Below are positions 63,876-64,000 of a stretch of 64,000 bases of DNA, piece by piece (the first letter of the stretch is position 1; the number at the start of each line of letters is the position of its first letter). The position numbers and the translations under genes were made by a program. Source of the DNA: Woeseiaceae bacterium (lineage in GTDB: Bacteria; Pseudomonadota; Gammaproteobacteria; Steroidobacterales; Woeseiaceae); assembly GCA_021773135.1 (NCBI GenBank), contig JAJFKP010000036.1, forward strand, positions 1-64,000, read 5' to 3'. The notes below the pieces were generated by a model that was given only the letters and a program-made list of their open reading frames with translations, was not told the origin of the DNA and made no database searches.

Positions 63876-64000
63876 ATGGCAAAATTGAAAGAATCGAATA
63901 ACAACAATTCAGATAATGATGACCTGGTGTTTAAGGCCCTCGCTGGCGCAGACAGGCGAAAAATACTCGATCTGTTGCGCGAGGCTCCGATGACAACGGG
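63876..64000 (+). CDS. ArsR-family regulator, cut by the window end
   Basis: Forty-one complete codons are visible. After a polar Asn-rich head (KESNNNNSDNDD) the winged-helix start LVFKALAGADRRKILDLLRE is plain, as in ArsR regulators of AHSA1 pairs. The DNA-binding helix and the rest lie outside the window, so ligand residues cannot be judged. Confidence 0.8.
   Translation, partial: MAKLKESNNNNSDNDDLVFKALAGADRRKILDLLREAPMTT

Noticed and set aside
1-64000. tRNA, rRNA, CRISPR array, insertion sequence or prophage
   Set aside because: No cloverleaf, repeat-spacer pattern, transposase or phage structural motif was seen on either strand by eye; short RNAs could still be missed.

Overview
The window looks like an ordinary chromosomal segment of a gammaproteobacterium. 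The signs are a DUF1415 protein, a YceH (DUF480) protein, an SstT-type symporter, a YheS-like ABC-F ATPase, a FecI/FecR/TonB-receptor signalling cassette, a BamA-like protein with POTRA and surface-antigen domains, and a predicted amidoligase/7TM-transglutaminase/retropepsin operon. Gene density is high, intergenic gaps are short and base composition is moderately GC-rich. I see no rRNA, tRNA, CRISPR array, phage module or insertion sequence. A marine, Woeseia-like lineage would fit the gene mix, but that is only an impression. Both ends cut genes: a photolyase-related gene on the left and an ArsR-type regulator on the right.

Layout. 1-3.8 kb: photolyase-related protein with a DUF3429 membrane protein, a tandem universal stress protein and a membrane-anchored LuxR regulator. 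4-9.8 kb: a TolC/adaptor/RND heavy-metal efflux operon whose pump gene carries a one-base frameshift near 8920, ending in a DUF3240 gene. 9.8-19.5 kb: mostly exported or single genes (sugar dehydrogenase lipoprotein, cytochrome c', cupin, Tat-exported alanine-racemase-like protein, GGDEF/EAL protein, serine hydrolase, rhodanese, DUF1415, and an exported SDR without its catalytic Tyr). 19.6-25.2 kb: DMT transporter, flavin disulfide oxidoreductase, MscS channel. 24.6-29.3 kb: ECF sigma, FecR anti-sigma, TonB receptor and a TPR protein, reading right to left. 29.5-33.3 kb: BamA-like protein and an LTA-synthase-like sulfatase. 33.3-42.7 kb: small regulators, an amino-acid-binding lipoprotein followed by a Rieske-glutamate synthase fusion, a VCBS protein, two ABC proteins and YceH.

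42.9-49.5 kb: exported TPR protein with a strong terminator, tryptophan 2,3-dioxygenase followed by an EthA-like Baeyer-Villiger monooxygenase, a divergent NAD(P)/FAD protein with an eroded ferredoxin domain, and a membrane diguanylate cyclase. 49.5-54.2 kb: a very tight four-gene operon (retropepsin-like lipoprotein, inactive transglutaminase with 7 TM segments, RimK-like ATP-grasp ligase, PlsC-type acyltransferase). This is the best candidate here for a poorly described system, probably modifying a peptide or protein in the cell envelope. 54.4-58.5 kb: guanine deaminase, diaminopropionate ammonia-lyase and a sodium/proton antiporter. 58.5-64 kb: two unknowns, an MFS carrier, a TSUP permease, SstT, and a divergent ArsR/AHSA1 pair around an AT-rich inverted repeat.

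The segment is rich in envelope, transport and redox functions, with three c-di-GMP or membrane-signalling proteins. Nothing in it requires recent horizontal transfer. All functions come from reading motifs by eye; no database search was run.
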